Shown piece after piece: positions 11,383-23,580 of a DNA stretch of 64,000 nt. Positions within the stretch are counted from its first letter, which is position 1; each line of letters starts with the position of its first letter. Below the pieces are notes generated by a model. That model was not told where the DNA came from and made no database searches. It saw only the letters and a list, made by a program, of their open reading frames with translations. A program made the position numbers and the translations under genes. Origin of the DNA: Brachypodium distachyon (Eukaryota > Streptophyta > Magnoliopsida > Poales > Poaceae); NCBI RefSeq assembly GCF_000005505.3, contig NC_016132.3:57550914-57614913 (forward strand), in the 5' to 3' direction.

Positions 11383-13661
11383 ACCAGAGGGAAAGGTGCG
11401 CTGTTTTGGTCCCTTGTGTTTTTTCCACAAAGTGTTTATGTAGTACTCTATTCATCTTCCCTCTTTTTCCTGATTTCAGGTGCAGGGCTCGATTCATGAA
11501 ATCCTGCAATCAGGTAATACCAGCTCCATTATTTATTATTAGTAGCACCCAATTATTCTTTCAGCATTTTGTTTGGCCTGTTTTCTTCAGCTAGATATAT
11601 ATTTCTATCAGTCCCCCAAAGGCCTAATGTTACAGTCTAGTAGTCAAAGTACCGTGAACTCTGCGCTGGTCTTGTGTGCATTCTGTATTCCCTCAGAGAA
11701 GAAAAAGGTCTTAATTGTTGTTTCTGCCCACGGCAAAATTACTTATGACATGATCAAGAATAACAAAACAATTCAATACTAGTGTGTAGGGATGAACTCT
11801 GCTTCTTCTCATTTATGTACATTTACCTGAACAATTTGTACTCATGTGCCTCCCGTGGCATACGCAGGTAGCGCACTAACAGGAGCTAAGAATATTGTAA
11901 TGTGAACTCTTTGTTGGTCTTGTGTGCATTTTGTCTTCCCTCACAAAAGAAAAAAGGTCTTAATCGTTGTTTCTGCCCACGACAAAATTACTTATGACAT
12001 GATCAAGAATAACAAAAGTACAACACAGTGTGTATGGATGAACTCTGCTTCTTATTTCTGTACATTTAACTGAACAATTTGTATTCAGGTAGCACTAGCA
12101 GGAGCTAAGAAATTTCATGGACATGGCGCGGGCGCATATAGTGTGTAAGTCTCTTAACTCCTCTGGTGCTTCCGTTCCGACAAACACGGTCAAGACTCAA
12201 GAACAACACATTTTCATTGCCGTTTGATTCGTCTTCCTCCTGCAACGACATGAAGCTCCCACGCTGTCCATTTATGCCTGAATTCTCTTCCTACTTCCTT
12301 CAGTTCAAGAACCACTGTATTTCTAAGGCGCCACCTGCATTCTGCTCTGCCCATGCATGATGATTTTTCTTCTTCTATTTCTTTCTCTTATTTCTGAGAG
12401 GACCAGGAGCTTTAACTATGATGTACTGCTTGGCTGTTTCCTGTTTTAGTTTCTCATTGCGGCTGCTTCCTTCCTAGCAGCCAGCTTTCAGACTCCTTTT
12501 CATTCCAGTCTCGTAAGACAAAATTTCGTATTCAGTTATGTAAGATCTAATTTTTGACGTTTCACCTTTCATTTCCAGCGTTGCTCTTTGTTTCTATTCT
12601 ATTTTTGTAAGGGCGTGGATAATGCATGAATGTTTAGCTGCGAGCCCTGAACTTCTTTCCTGTCACCATCAAGAATTTGATCGGTTTTAGATTTGAGAGT
12701 ACGTCCCCAGAGTCTGTATCTAAGACCTGCCTGATTAACCTGAGATGAACAATATATGCTGCTGCTGGGTCGGAAATTTGGACTGATGTGAAAGATTTGG
12801 TTTATAGGCTATTCCACTAGGACTGGGTCGTCGAGCACTAACGCTGTATTGTCATATTGACAATAAGTATCACTGACTATTTGCTAGGTTGGACCCAAGA
12901 AGTCTAGCATATGCCTGACATCTCATTGAAGCGAACAGTGGAACTGCATTTTGGTCTGGACTATCTGTTTGAAGAGAGCAGCGACTTTTTAAAGTTCACG
13001 GGTCAAATTTAACAAAGATAGTGTCCATCTAATTCGGAAGGTAGCTCATTTTCATCATGGCGTGATGGCGTGACGCCGGAACAAGAATAGTCCAATTCCA
13101 GACTATTCTGCAGTTAGCCACACGGTTAATTAATGGCTACCTTCCTAATTAGGCGGATCCTACGGAAATTTGGTCCTCCACTGCAGCCGGCCAATGGAAG
13201 CAATGAGTGGGGCTAAAATCGAACTGAGAGCCAGGGGAGGGCAACAAGAGTATAGCAAGAGTAGATCAACCATGAAGCAGCGGCAGTAAACAAGAAGAAA
13301 TATACAAGAAGAGTATATCCGGACTCTTCCACCTGAATTTCGTCAGGCCGAGCAACAAGATCACCATTTAAGAATCATCAGGTATCCATTCACCCATCAA
13401 TATAAATTAAGTCTATATAAATTCATCATAGATCTTCCTTCCAAACTGTGAATGCTACTCGTATCTGTAAGTTCAATTTTGCTCTCAGACTTCCGTTCAT
13501 GGAGCTCAAATATAGATTTTAAATAGCAACGTACTACTACAGTAGTCCGTATAGATTTTGAAGCTCTGAGGGGAACAGGTCCCGTTGTCAATCTGCACTA
13601 GAAAGAAGCACCTTATTCGAACGCAGAAATGATGGTATACATATATGTCTCCCTCTCGGTC
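11383..13661. other. Intergenic: NLR-3 3'UTR and flank, glucanase 3' flank
   Basis: No coding sequence is supported. The part to about 12850 parallels the NLR-1 3' flank. It includes a splice-like series (GGGAAAG|GTGCGC after the stop, TTTCAG|GTGCAG at 11480, AATCAG|GTAATA near 11513), suggesting introns in the 3'UTR. It carries a local tandem duplication at 11654-12111. The part from 12900 to 13661 shows nothing recognisable. Confidence 0.55.
11654..12111 (+). repeat. Tandem duplication of about 240 bp in the NLR-3 3' flank
   Basis: Unit A runs from 11654 to 11892 and unit B from 11902 to 12111. Both begin GTGAACTCT and end AGGAGCTAAGAA. Both contain TGTGTGCATT, TTTCTGCCCACG and ATGAACTCTGCTTCTT. 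NLR-1 has the equivalent sequence only once (about 2037-2300), so the duplication arose after the two genes separated. Confidence 0.85.
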
Positions 13662-15005
13662 TCAGAAGCTAATGGAGTACGCCGGTGACTTATCCGGGTT
13701 AAACAGCCCAAAGTGTTTCTCGGTCTCAAGCCCCGTCTTCTGATTCTCGTTGAACATGGCAAACACGTACGTCTCCAACGGGCCGGCCTTCTTCGGCGTG
13801 CCGCCACCGACATGGCCGATCAACCCCTGGTTATACCTCCTCGCGTTCTCGGCCGTCGCCGCGAACCCGCCAGCCGACGGCCACCCGCTCTCCGACACGA
13901 CGACCCCGACTCCCGGCGTGCCGGCGTCCTCCAACGCTGCGTAGATGGAGTCCACCATGGCATCGAAGAGGTTCGTGTAGACAAGACCGTTGCCGTCGTC
14001 CCTCACGGTGGTGCCAGGCTGGAACGTGGCGTAGCCGAGCTGGATGTCACGTGGGTTGTCCACGTAGGCGAAGTACGGGTACACGTTGACGAGCAGCGGC
14101 GCCCCCGTGGACGCCAGGTACGCCGCCACGGGGCCCATGAACGAGGGGTCGCTGAACACGCCGTTGGATGGCGGGAAGGTGTTCGTGATCGCGTCGAACC
14201 GTAACGCCGTGGACACCTTGATGCCGATGCCGGACGCGGCGAGCGCGCCGGCCAGGTTCTTCATGGCCGGGAGGATGTTCTTCTGTCCCTCGCTGTCTAC
14301 CACCTCGTTGCCCACGGCGATGTACCGGAAGGAGACGCCGGAGGAGGAGCTGTAGGGCTGCACGTTGGCCTTGACCCAGGCGGCGGCGAAGGGAGGGCTG
14401 GAAGCCATGGCCGTGAGGTTCTCGTTGGGCACGTCCATGACGAGGCCGATGCCGGTGCCGGCCAGGGCGCGCAGGATGCCGGTCTCTGGGGCGTAGATAC
14501 GCATGGAGGCGATGCCCTTGGACTTGTAGAGCTGCACCACGTCGCTCGGCGTCGGGAGGTTGCTGCCCAGCACGCCGTTGCAGACGCCGATGGAGTGCAC
14601 CGCTGTTATGTGGGAACGGACCGCAAATGCAATGCAAAATGTGCAGACAAATTAAGCTAATCAGCCGTGTCATTCATATATAGTGGAGTAGCACTGAAAT
14701 TTAATTCTCGCATGCGTGAGTGTATATAATTAGCAGGATGCGGCTGATTTGTGAACCTTTCTTATGTCCGTGAGGCTTAGCTGCCCGGTGACGGTGAGCA
14801 CCGCACTCTTTTTATGCGAGAGAATGCATGCATATAACAAATGCCGTGTATTAATGATTTAAGTAGGATTGATAAGAATAAGTTACTGGTGTATGTACTC
14901 CGTGCATGAACTAATTATGTTACCTGCTGGAAATGCCGCGAGGAGGGCGACAATTAGGACTAATGCTGCCCCGAGCACGGAAGCAACACTAGCTTGCTTC
15001 GCCAT
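13662..15005 (-). CDS. Secreted beta-1,3-glucanase, GH17 family (PR-2 type)
   Basis: This enzyme hydrolyses 1,3-beta-glucans such as callose or fungal wall glucan. Exon 1 is 15005-14924 (82 bases), the intron 14923-14603, and exon 2 14602-13662 with TGA at the end, giving 340 aa. Residues 1-27 form a hydrophobic signal peptide; the mature chain begins near IGVCNGVLG, the usual start of this family. The catalytic acid is E127 in YIAVGNEV. The nucleophile is E266 in [10 protein letters not shown], the GH17 signature. The protein ends shortly after [16 protein letters not shown]. It lacks the C-terminal X8/CBM43 domain and the GPI signal seen in larger relatives, so it should be a small apoplastic or vacuolar type. 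A TATA box lies upstream at 15084-15091. The single intron inside the signal-peptide region is typical of grass members. Confidence 0.95.
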
Positions 15006-15083
15006 ATTCGTATGGTGTATGTGTGTGTGTGTACGACCGAATTGTGCAATGCAGTGTACCAAGAACGCACACACGGATGGCAC

Positions 15084-15091
15084 CTATATAT
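15084..15091 (-). promoter_or_regulatory. TATA box of the glucanase gene
   Basis: Read on the minus strand this is ATATATAG, about 80 bases upstream of the ATG at 15005. That would give a 5' leader of roughly 45-50 bases. Confidence 0.6.
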
Positions 15092-16325
15092 GCAGATAAT
15101 TTCTCCAACTAGCTAGCCAGTTTGGCGCATTACACGTTCGGTCCGGTTTCCGTTTTCCTTGTCCACCACAGCACTACCACGACCACTAGCACAGCAGCTA
15201 GCTACTGTCCTGTACATGCTCCTCAAGTGACGCTGGCTTGACTGACCAGCCGGCCGGCCAGTGCAGTGCACAACTTGTCCGTTGGCCCCGTACGTGGAAA
15301 CCGGTTGAACAAGGCGCGCGTGCAGGTCACAGTCATCGACCAGAGTCATGGGCAAGTCGACGATGCATGGAGGAACCAGCCGCCGCGGTCGATTTCGTGG
15401 ACAGAGAGTTTGGCTTGGCATTATGCATATTCCGAAAATTATAGTGTATGCTGAGCTTTGTCCTGGCTCGTAGAATTTCCTGGGCGCGCTGACCGCTGAC
15501 CTGGCCCGTCCCACGGGCTGATAGTGCAGTGGTGACATGGGTCGATGGACAGTGCGAGATTTTGTTGCTTGCTGCCACTAGCTGTATTGCGTTCTGGCAC
15601 GCATTGTCCCAGTGGCCAGTGCCGATCGTGGTTGCACACCCGATTTCGTAGGCCGAATTGTGGTCGTCGGCGTTAATTGATCGTAGGTTGCTGTATAAAT
15701 CCACTCGATCAGACACCCCGCGATGTAGACAAAGCAGGTCGTCACGATCTGCTTCCGCCAAACTCTCAGTAAACGGACGTGTACAGCAGGCCATTTTTAC
15801 GGGTTGATTTTTAAAAAAAAAAAACAAAAAACAAAGAGGCCAGCAGGCCGGTCACTTCAGATGGGAAAAGGCCGCATGCATCAGAAACACTAAGTAGAGG
15901 CCCACGAGAGACCCTTTTGGGCTCTGAAGGAGGTGCCCCGAGCGAGCGTGCCCGCCCCGTATGTATAGGCCCAGGCACGGGGTGCTCCGTCCTCGCAGCT
16001 GTGAAAGACAAATGAATCGCTCAAGGAAAAATAAAAAGGTGAAATGCACATGCAAAGCGCGCGCAACTTTTGTTGTTTAAAGTAGTACTACACAAGCGAT
16101 AAACAACATTTCTTCCCATAAAAAAAAGGATAAACAACATTTCTTACAATAAAGTACCCAAAAATAACAATCTTACAGTAGTTGCTTGACTTGGCTGGCG
16201 TGATATCCCTGTCTGATTGTGTATGGAAAGACTAATTAGTTACCCGTGCAAGCAAAACATTGCTAGCTGCAACAAAAACTGCTCCAATCAAAGGGTGATT
16301 AACCTGTCTGTCAGGTTGCCCTCGG
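15092..16325. other. Intergenic, nothing recognised
   Basis: This is the upstream region of the glucanase and the 3' flank of the small acidic gene. Short open frames occur on both strands but none has a domain. No repeat or mobile element was recognised. Confidence 0.5.
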
Positions 16326-16607
16326 TCAGTCATCGACCTCGCCGTCGCCGTCCTCCGTGTCCGACCCTTCAATGTCCACGTGCTCATCCTCGTCCGACGG
16401 CAGCAGTTTCAACAAATCTTCCACCACGCCCTCGCGGCTGCTTCCTCCGTCGGCCATTGCCGGCGGCGCGACATCAATCACCACAATAACACGAGACGCC
16501 GCCGCCTTACCCAGACCCGGTGTCGTCGCGGCGAAGAAGGTCGTCTTGTTGCCAACGCCGACGTCGGCCTTCAAGGCGTCCGCCCGAGGGCGCTTGCGAG
16601 AAGACAT
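16326..16607 (-). CDS. Small acidic protein, function unknown
   Basis: This is a single-exon reading frame of 93 aa, from ATG at 16607 to TGA at 16326-16328. It starts with a basic stretch (MSSRKRPRADALKAD) that could act as a nuclear signal. A middle hydrophobic strand follows (SRVIVVIDVAPP). It ends in a strongly acidic tail rich in D and E (LLPSDEDEHVDIEGSDTED). Third positions are GC-rich, as in grass genes. A TATA-like ATATAAAT on the minus strand lies near 16750. I do not recognise a family. A chance open frame in GC-rich DNA remains possible, and expression data would decide it. Confidence 0.4.
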   Translation of the reverse strand: MSSRKRPRADALKADVGVGNKTTFFAATTPGLGKAAASRVIVVIDVAPPAMADGGSSREGVVEDLLKLLPSDEDEHVDIEGSDTEDGDGEVDD

Positions 16608-17390
16608 CTTTTCAGTTTCAGATAACCGGTGCCTTTATTAACAGGTGCTAAATCTGGAAGGAAGCTGCGTGACACTGATCTGCAGGACTTGGGTTTCTTC
16701 CTCTGGGTTTTGGGGTATCCGGCCGACGAAACGGGTTCACGGTTCGGGATTTATATGTACGTTGTGGGGGGAGGAAGCTTAATTAGCTACCTAAGTCATA
16801 ATCCGACTACCAAATTGCACTCGGGTAGGAAGGAAGTTGTCCGGTTTGGATTAAGATTAGCACTACTAATCCCCGCGCATGGTCATGTTGTGATCTGCTT
16901 AAGATCCAGACGCGGCGTGGCCTCTTGTAAAAAGTAAACGGGGAGATCTTGGCATATATAACATGTGTCTTTGTGTGTTCTGGGCTCGATCAAGGTTCCT
17001 CATCACAAAGAAAGAGAAAAACTTAATTCAAGAATCGAGTGTGGAACAAATACACTTCTTCGATGTAATATCATGTATGTATATGATTTGTATATGTAAT
17101 GCACAAATAGAATGGGGGGCGAAAGGTTTCAGCTGTTCGATCTGATTCTGAAACAGTAATGCCTAAGAGAGACGAGACACAGTTCTTACCCCAAAAACGT
17201 CAAAACTAACATGTATCCTGGTTTCAGCTGCTCAATCTAAATATACTCTACTTCTGTTCTGAAGCTTAGGATATCACACATGCATAATCGCATACTTTGT
17301 CGATCAAACTGAGGCATTTGCAAACATTCCTTGGAAGATTATCATGCAGAATCAGCAGAAATATATGCAGCACCTTTTTCTCGAGTCTAA
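16608..17390. other. Intergenic, nothing recognised
   Basis: This lies upstream of the small acidic gene and downstream of the plastid-protein gene. Short open frames only; no element seen. Confidence 0.5.
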
Positions 17391-18078
17391 CTAATACACT
17401 TCCCTTTTCGGCCTGTTCCTGGTGCGCCGGCCACCAGCAGTGACAAGAACCTGCTCCTTCTCCACCGCCGGCTCCACGGACTCCTGATCTCCGTCGTATT
17501 CTCCACCGTCGTCTTCGGTCTCGCCTGCTTCCTCTGTAGCGGCCTCGTTCTCTTCCAGTATCGCCTCGTTGATCTCCATCTGCACATACACATACATAGA
17601 GGCAGCACGATCTTCAGTTCAAAGGTCTTACGGAGCACCATACATAGTGATGGATCCTGCGGTTGTTCACTCATTCATGTCTAAATAATGCCACATGCCA
17701 GAATCGGCAGAGGGTCATTGGAAATGATTAAACGGGTCTGTAATCTGTTACTGCTGCTAGGACCAAACAAATGAAGCAGAGCGCGCGGTTTATTCATAAT
17801 TTGCTTTGGCGAGGGGCTGCGTCGTGAATACATACCTCCCTTAGGAAGCGCTCGTCGAGGTCGTCGGCGACGCGGGCGGCGGCGACGAGGGTGCCGACGA
17901 AGAGGGAGAGGGGCAGCACGAAGGCGAGGATGAGCACGTTGGTGCTGGGCGGCCCGCCGGCCCGCACCACCATGGGCCGGCGCCCCACCGGCCCGGCGGC
18001 GAACCGGATGCTAGGCCGTCCACCGCCGAGGCGCGGCTGGATGGATAGGGCGGCGAGGGCTCGGGAAGGGGAAGCCAT
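17391..18078 (-). CDS. Probable plastid membrane protein, HCF153-like (tentative)
   Basis: Two exons: 18078-17836 (81 codons) and 17579-17391 (62 codons and TAG), joined in phase 0 across a GT-AG intron (17835-17580), giving 143 aa. The first 40 residues are rich in S, R, A and P with few acidic residues, as in a chloroplast transit peptide (RAAGP-type, ending near PMVVRAGG). One hydrophobic segment follows (about 46-67, NVLILAFVLPLSLFVGTLVA). Then comes a charged stretch (ARVADDLDERFLRE) and an acidic, E-rich C-terminal half ending in a basic GGRRTRNRPKREVY. Size and layout fit the single-pass thylakoid protein HCF153, needed for cytochrome b6f accumulation. That match is from memory and unverified. 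Gene structure is well supported; the name is not. Confidence 0.65.
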
Positions 18079-21000
18079 GGACGGGCGGCGGAGAGAGGCC
18101 CTGTGGCTCAAGCGGCGCGCGAGCAGCAGAGTGGTCGGGCGAGAGATAGATAGATAACAGAGCGGCGATGGAGCGTTCGTCTTATCCATTCTTTCCTGTA
18201 CCACGAGGATGAACCAACCGGCCCACCGACCAAAACAGCCCAAAGCCCCGCAGCGTCACTAGTAGCCCGCGTGGGTTCTGAGTTTTCGGGGCAAGTTCGA
18301 AGAAAGAAACGGACCATCTTCGTGGGCTTGCTTATATCACGTTCAATTTCCTAAAAGCCCATGGGCTGACAATACCAGGCCGGGCGTTTTCCATGGACGA
18401 ACGCAGAGACGCGAGGTCTGAACAAGTCGAACCCCGCGTGACGCACGTGTTTCCGCCTTTCCGGCTCACCGCGTCGCGGCACCGCTTGCGTTCTCGGGCA
18501 GCCAGCCGGAGCCTCTAGACCTGCATCGCGATCGATGGATCGAGGGTCGAGTTCCCTCGATGGATCCATGGACAGCGAAAGCGATCAGACAACATCGATC
18601 AGGAACACACACGACGTGCGCACTCGCGTGTGCGCTACGCCGAACGTCCGTCCGTCAGTCAGCTGGGCCAGCCAGCTCGCTCGACACGTTTCCGCTGTCC
18701 TTTTTTCGAGCGACAAGGACGCGGCTACCTAGATGGATCCACGTCCACGTCGCCCGCCCCCGGCCCCGGTCGGTGCGACTGACGGGTCGACGACTGGGCG
18801 AGACGGGTGTGCTAGCTCTCTACTTTAATTATGAGTAGTGCCAGTAGGTCTCTTTCGTAGAGTACGTTTAGGCAGAAAACGTAGACGTACCATATGAAGA
18901 GCTTAGCTGCGATTACTGGTTAATTAACTTACGTTGCCAAGTCGGAATGAGCGGCCGTCGTGTCACATCAGTTCATCGCCATTGGATGTATGGCCTAGCT
19001 ACGGGTGTACTTTCTATAGCCTGTCGGTGGCGTCAGGAGGAGGTCGATCGTGGCCCGTGACGCACACACGCCGATGTCGATACCGGATCTAGTCAGACAA
19101 CCAACGGCGGCTACCAACTGCGAGCTGATCGATCAGCTCCACAGATAACTGAAATTGGAATGTGCCAGCGTAACTGGGATCGAATCTGCAAGTGCCTCAA
19201 GTCAAACTCAATTTGTAATTTTATACTATCTCTCCGTTCCTAAATACTCCTTTAGTTACATAATTATTGTCTCAAATTTGCCCAACAATTGATGTATCAA
19301 TTCCTAAAAAATGCCTACATACATGTAAGATTTCGACAAAAATTGTGGAAGAAGTTAGTATTTGTCGTGGTTTTAGCGCAATTTTACATTAAAACTAAGT
19401 TGCCCTAAAACCACGACAAGTATTTAGGAACGGAGGGAGTGGTACACACGAACGTGCATTCTATGCCCATGATTAATTAGAGTCGGTGTCCGGCTCTCAT
19501 GCATCTCTCGCTCGCAACATTCTCTCGACGTTTATGTAAACAAAGATTGAATTGTCCAGGCGCGCGCGTGAACTCTGGCGCTAGCTCGCAAACGAACAAA
19601 ACGCTCGTAAGCAAACAAGAGCTACAACATAATGCCACACGCAAAGGAACAACAAAGGCATGCATCCACGTTCAGAGAAGCCTGCAGAACGCATGCAGGG
19701 CCTGCCTGCCTCGATCGATCTGCACGCGATCGCTGTCCCGTGAGCTGGATATCCTTCCATGGATATATGGTCATGGAAAATACTACCATAGCAAATACTA
19801 CCACCTCGCATGCAGGCATGCATGTATGGTCATTTATATATGTATGCAGCTCGGACAGAAAACACAATGTAGTACAAGAACGCATTGCCGCGCGGCCAAG
19901 CTTCGTTCTTGCCGTCTGGCCGTGTAGCACGCACGCATGCATGTGTCTCACGCGCGCCGCCCTGCATGGCTGCATGACTAGGCTTTAGAGCGTATACATG
20001 TAGTGTTTGTATGTCAGGCGACAGTGACATTTGTTTTGTTGGCAAAAATACGTGCTACTACCTATGTGTGCAAATTAATGTCGTCGGGACAAAACGTACA
20101 CGGCAGATCCACGTTGCGATTAAAATCACGACAAAATATTTAGTGACAATTATTTAGAAACGGATGGATCGACCGTCTCTTTCGGCTCCATCCTCCATGC
20201 ATGGCCAAACCGGACACCCGGCTGGCAGGCTGTGCGAAAACTCAAGCGTGAAGCCTCTTTAGAGTGTACGGTCTTTGTAGGGTTTTTTTTTAGGTCTGAT
20301 GGCATAGGAGCTACGTGATCGTCCTGATGCTCCGATCCTAATTCCGTTTTCAGCAAAATATGACGGTCCTAGGCTGCTAGCTAGTTGGTGTATTGTTCTA
20401 CATATTGTAATTCTATATTTTGCGCACCGGCACCAATGATTAGTATTGCATAATAGTGTGTTCTTTATCGCTGCTATCCAACTTGCCCTCGGCTCAGCCC
20501 TCTTTATACGGTTGCGTTAATGCGCCACTGGCCACCGCCCATACAAAGCAAGAGGAAAAAAGGGCTACTCCTGTAACACTACGGAGACGCATGTTGTGGC
20601 TTGATGTCGCGTTCGAGCCCGGCCTATTCTACGGAATAGGCTGTTAAGTTTCTTTTTAGATTGGGGACAAGCTCAAAGGCTCATATGGATCTTTGTCGGC
20701 TCTCTATGGAGTGGAGCGATCTAGTACCAACCGATGATCACCCCACGCGTCTAGCAAAAATGTCCAATTAAATCAATGAGCCGACGACATACATTCACTG
20801 CGCGTATGGATAGCTATACCCCTAGCGTGTCTCAGGCACTGAGCTACCTATTCCCTAGCTAATAGCCTCCATGGGTTTTACATCGCAAGTTAAATCATTT
20901 CACGGCTGCATACTCCAGCCTCAATAGCCAATAGCGCCCCAAGTCAGATCTAAACCTATCTGTGAAGAAATTAATGAACGTTGATTTCGCGGCAACTATC

Positions 21001-22073
21001 ATAACGTTTAAACTTTCGTGTCATTATAGCAGCCAAATCGCGCACTATTTATTTCTATGGTTAACAGTGAACAAAAAACTACTCCCTCCGATTAATAATA
21101 TGAGTCTACTAGGAGTCTATGATTTAGCAGTGCAAAGTTAGTAAATTATACTAAGGAAATGCAGTGGAGTAGTAAATATAGGAGCATGTATACACAAGCA
21201 CAGTATATCAATCTCTCCTCTCTTTTTTTTTCTATCGGGCATGCGTGTGTCTGCATGGTCCCTTCGGTACGTAGCTAGGGTGTTTGCATCAATATCCCGT
21301 GCTCCTATGCGCCGGTAGCTAGCTATACTAGGCTCGTCGACATACGCCAGCTGGCCCGGGCATGCAAGATCTATAGGCGGCCGTACGTGAGCGCGTAACA
21401 AGCTCTTGCTAGCTAACCAGGGCCGTACGCACGCACGTAGTCCTGCAATGAACAGCGCACCAGAAGAAGGATCGATCTTTGGCACGTAGTCCCTGTACGT
21501 ACATAATTCGATCGCCCACACACCGACGTGAGACGTCCGGCTGACAACGACAGCTGTTGCGCATGCACCATACATATATACTCCTGTCCGAAAATGTGCA
21601 GTACACGATCGATCTGATCTACGACGTACGTACGGTGTATCCATGAAGCTATGCACGTACTAATACGTACCGCCGATATGTATATATGCATGGGAATATA
21701 TATCGGAGCTACTCTCAGGCCGGGCTGCTCTCAATTCAAGCTGAGTCTCGATCATCGATGGATCCTAGCTAGCTACTCTTAGTACATACGGAGTTGCACG
21801 TACATCAGCAGCAACAGTTTATATATGCAGTCATTAGAGCAAGACCAGCATGCATGCAGATCGTGCAGTTTGTACGTAAGATGGGAGACGCATGAGCCTG
21901 TATATATGACGTACGTACGGCGCGACGAAGCCGAACAGTGAAAAATTACACGTGCCCCAATCCAACGAGCACAAGCATAGCTACTGTATACCGTAAGAAC
22001 GTCGAGCGACGAAATGAACCAACACTGTGATTCCTTGCACGTACGTAGCTGTACCTTAATTCGTGGCTTCAAT
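18079..22073. other. Intergenic, gene-poor, with one MITE
   Basis: No gene is supported. A Stowaway MITE is at 19229-19440, and MITE-like fragments occur near 20115-20170 and 21083-21125. From 19500 to 21900 the DNA is rich in palindromic CATGCATG, GTACGTAC and GCTAGCTAG runs, which open spurious frames on both strands. Confidence 0.5.
19229..19440. mobile_element. Stowaway-type MITE, about 212 bp
   Basis: The left end TCTCCGTTCCTAAATACT is complementary to the right end AGTATTTAGGAACGGAGGGA. A TA lies just before the left end; the right-hand TA has decayed. The interior carries the CCTAAAAAATGCCTACATACATG segment also seen, changed, in the elements at 43166 and 62032, so they are one broad family. 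Confidence 0.8.
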
Positions 22074-22086
22074 TCATCGATCTGAC

Positions 22087-23580
22087 TGCATGATGTCTCT
22101 GTTAGAAATTCCTAGAGGGGTGATAAAAAAATTGGATTTCTTCTGAAAGAGATTGATGTGGCGGAAGGGTGTGACCGGAGAGAAATACATTTGGTTAACT
22201 GGCCTGCCATCGGTCAGCCAAAAGATCAACGGGGCTTGGGGGTGCTGATCTGGAGGTCATGAACTTCTGTCTCCTCTCCAAATGGCTATGGAGATTGGAA
22301 ACTTCTTCCAGGATGTGGTAGAAAGTCATTAGTAAGAAATATTGTAGAGGGAAGCCTTTAGCTTTAGCGAGCTTCAGAAATGGGGATTCACATTTTTTGG
22401 CTGGTGTTATGCATGTGAAGGACACTTTCCTTAGCTGTTGTAGGCGCTTGATTGGTAATGGTAAGAGGACTCTGCTCTGGTATGATGGTTGGATAGGAGG
22501 CAGCCCTCTTTTTGTGCAATTTCCTCGTTTATTCCATTTATCTTTCAGTTCCGAGATTACGGTTCACAAAGTGTTCTTTGATGGCTGGGGTTCAATTAGA
22601 TTTAGGAGGACTCTAAATGGGGAGACTCTGTTACAGTGGGAAGGTCTGAAAAAGCTTTGTAGTGATGTTCAGTTGACTGACCGAAAGGACAAACTGTTCT
22701 GGAAGTTGGAAGCGAAAGGTAAATTTTCTGTGGGCTTACTATGTAGATTGCTAAAAAGATCACAGGTGCCGTTTCCTTTTAAGTTTCTTTGGAATGTCAA
22801 AATTCCGTTGAAAATTAAGGTGTTCATGTGGCTTGTTAGCAGGGGCTCGATTCTCACTACGGATGTGCTGAAAGGGAGGGGGTGGGAAGGAGTTGACTGC
22901 TGTGTGTTTTGTTCTCGCATAGAGACAATCGATCATCTGTTATTTTCCTGCTCTCTGGCCAGTACATCTGGAGGATTGTACATGTTAGTTTTTGTGACTT
23001 CTCTTTGCCTACTAATATGGAAGATGTTTTGAATAGCTGGGTCTTTCAGTTTAGTAAGCAGGAGCGAGGTGTGGTGCTTGTCGGATTCGCTGCCATCATT
23101 TGGGTGCTTTGGAAAACTAGAAACAGTGCCTGTTTTCGTAATGAATTCCCACATGATTCATCAGCTGTAATGTTTGCCATTTGTTCCTTGCTTGACCGTT
23201 GTGCTGGTCTCCAGAAGTCCGAGGCTCAGGAGGTGCTTCTGCGAAGCTCGCGGCGACTGTGGCGAGTCACTGCTGAGATCTTCCGCCGATCGAGAGAATG
23301 GGCGCCAATCACAATGCGGCTAACGGGCTGAAGTTTCAGATGTCAAATGAAGCCGGTGCTGGTTCTTTAGGAAGTTGTTATGAAAAACTACAGGAACTTT
23401 TCCTATTGTCGTTTTCTTCTGTAGCCCAGTGTAGTGGGCAGTTGGTTTCAGGCGTGGGGTGTTGTTCACCTGATAGGGTGGCAGAGCCCTACATGTTTTC
23501 TTCCTGTGTTATCCTGATTACGTAAGACACTATGATTTTCCTTAATGAAAACGGGGGGCCGCCCTTTGATAAAAAAAAAA
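22087..23580 (+). mobile_element. 5'-truncated LINE with poly(A) tail and 13-bp target duplication
   Basis: This is a non-LTR retrotransposon fragment. The same 13 bases, TCATCGATCTGAC, lie directly before it (22074-22086) and after its A10 tail (23581-23593), marking the insertion precisely. Only the 3' end of the reverse-transcriptase ORF is present. 22397 to about 22970 encodes a zinc-binding RVT domain (FSVGLLCRLL, IPLKIKVFMWLVSRG, then CVFC and ETIDHLLFSC), and 23000-23331 encodes the tail of that ORF in another frame. Frameshifts occur near 22250 and 22970. The element is dead on arrival: 5' truncation is the usual result of incomplete target-primed reverse transcription. Confidence 0.92.

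Noticed and set aside
19477..20045. Clusters of open frames on both strands at 19.5-20 kb
   Set aside because: They arise from palindromic CATGCATG-rich sequence and have no domain.
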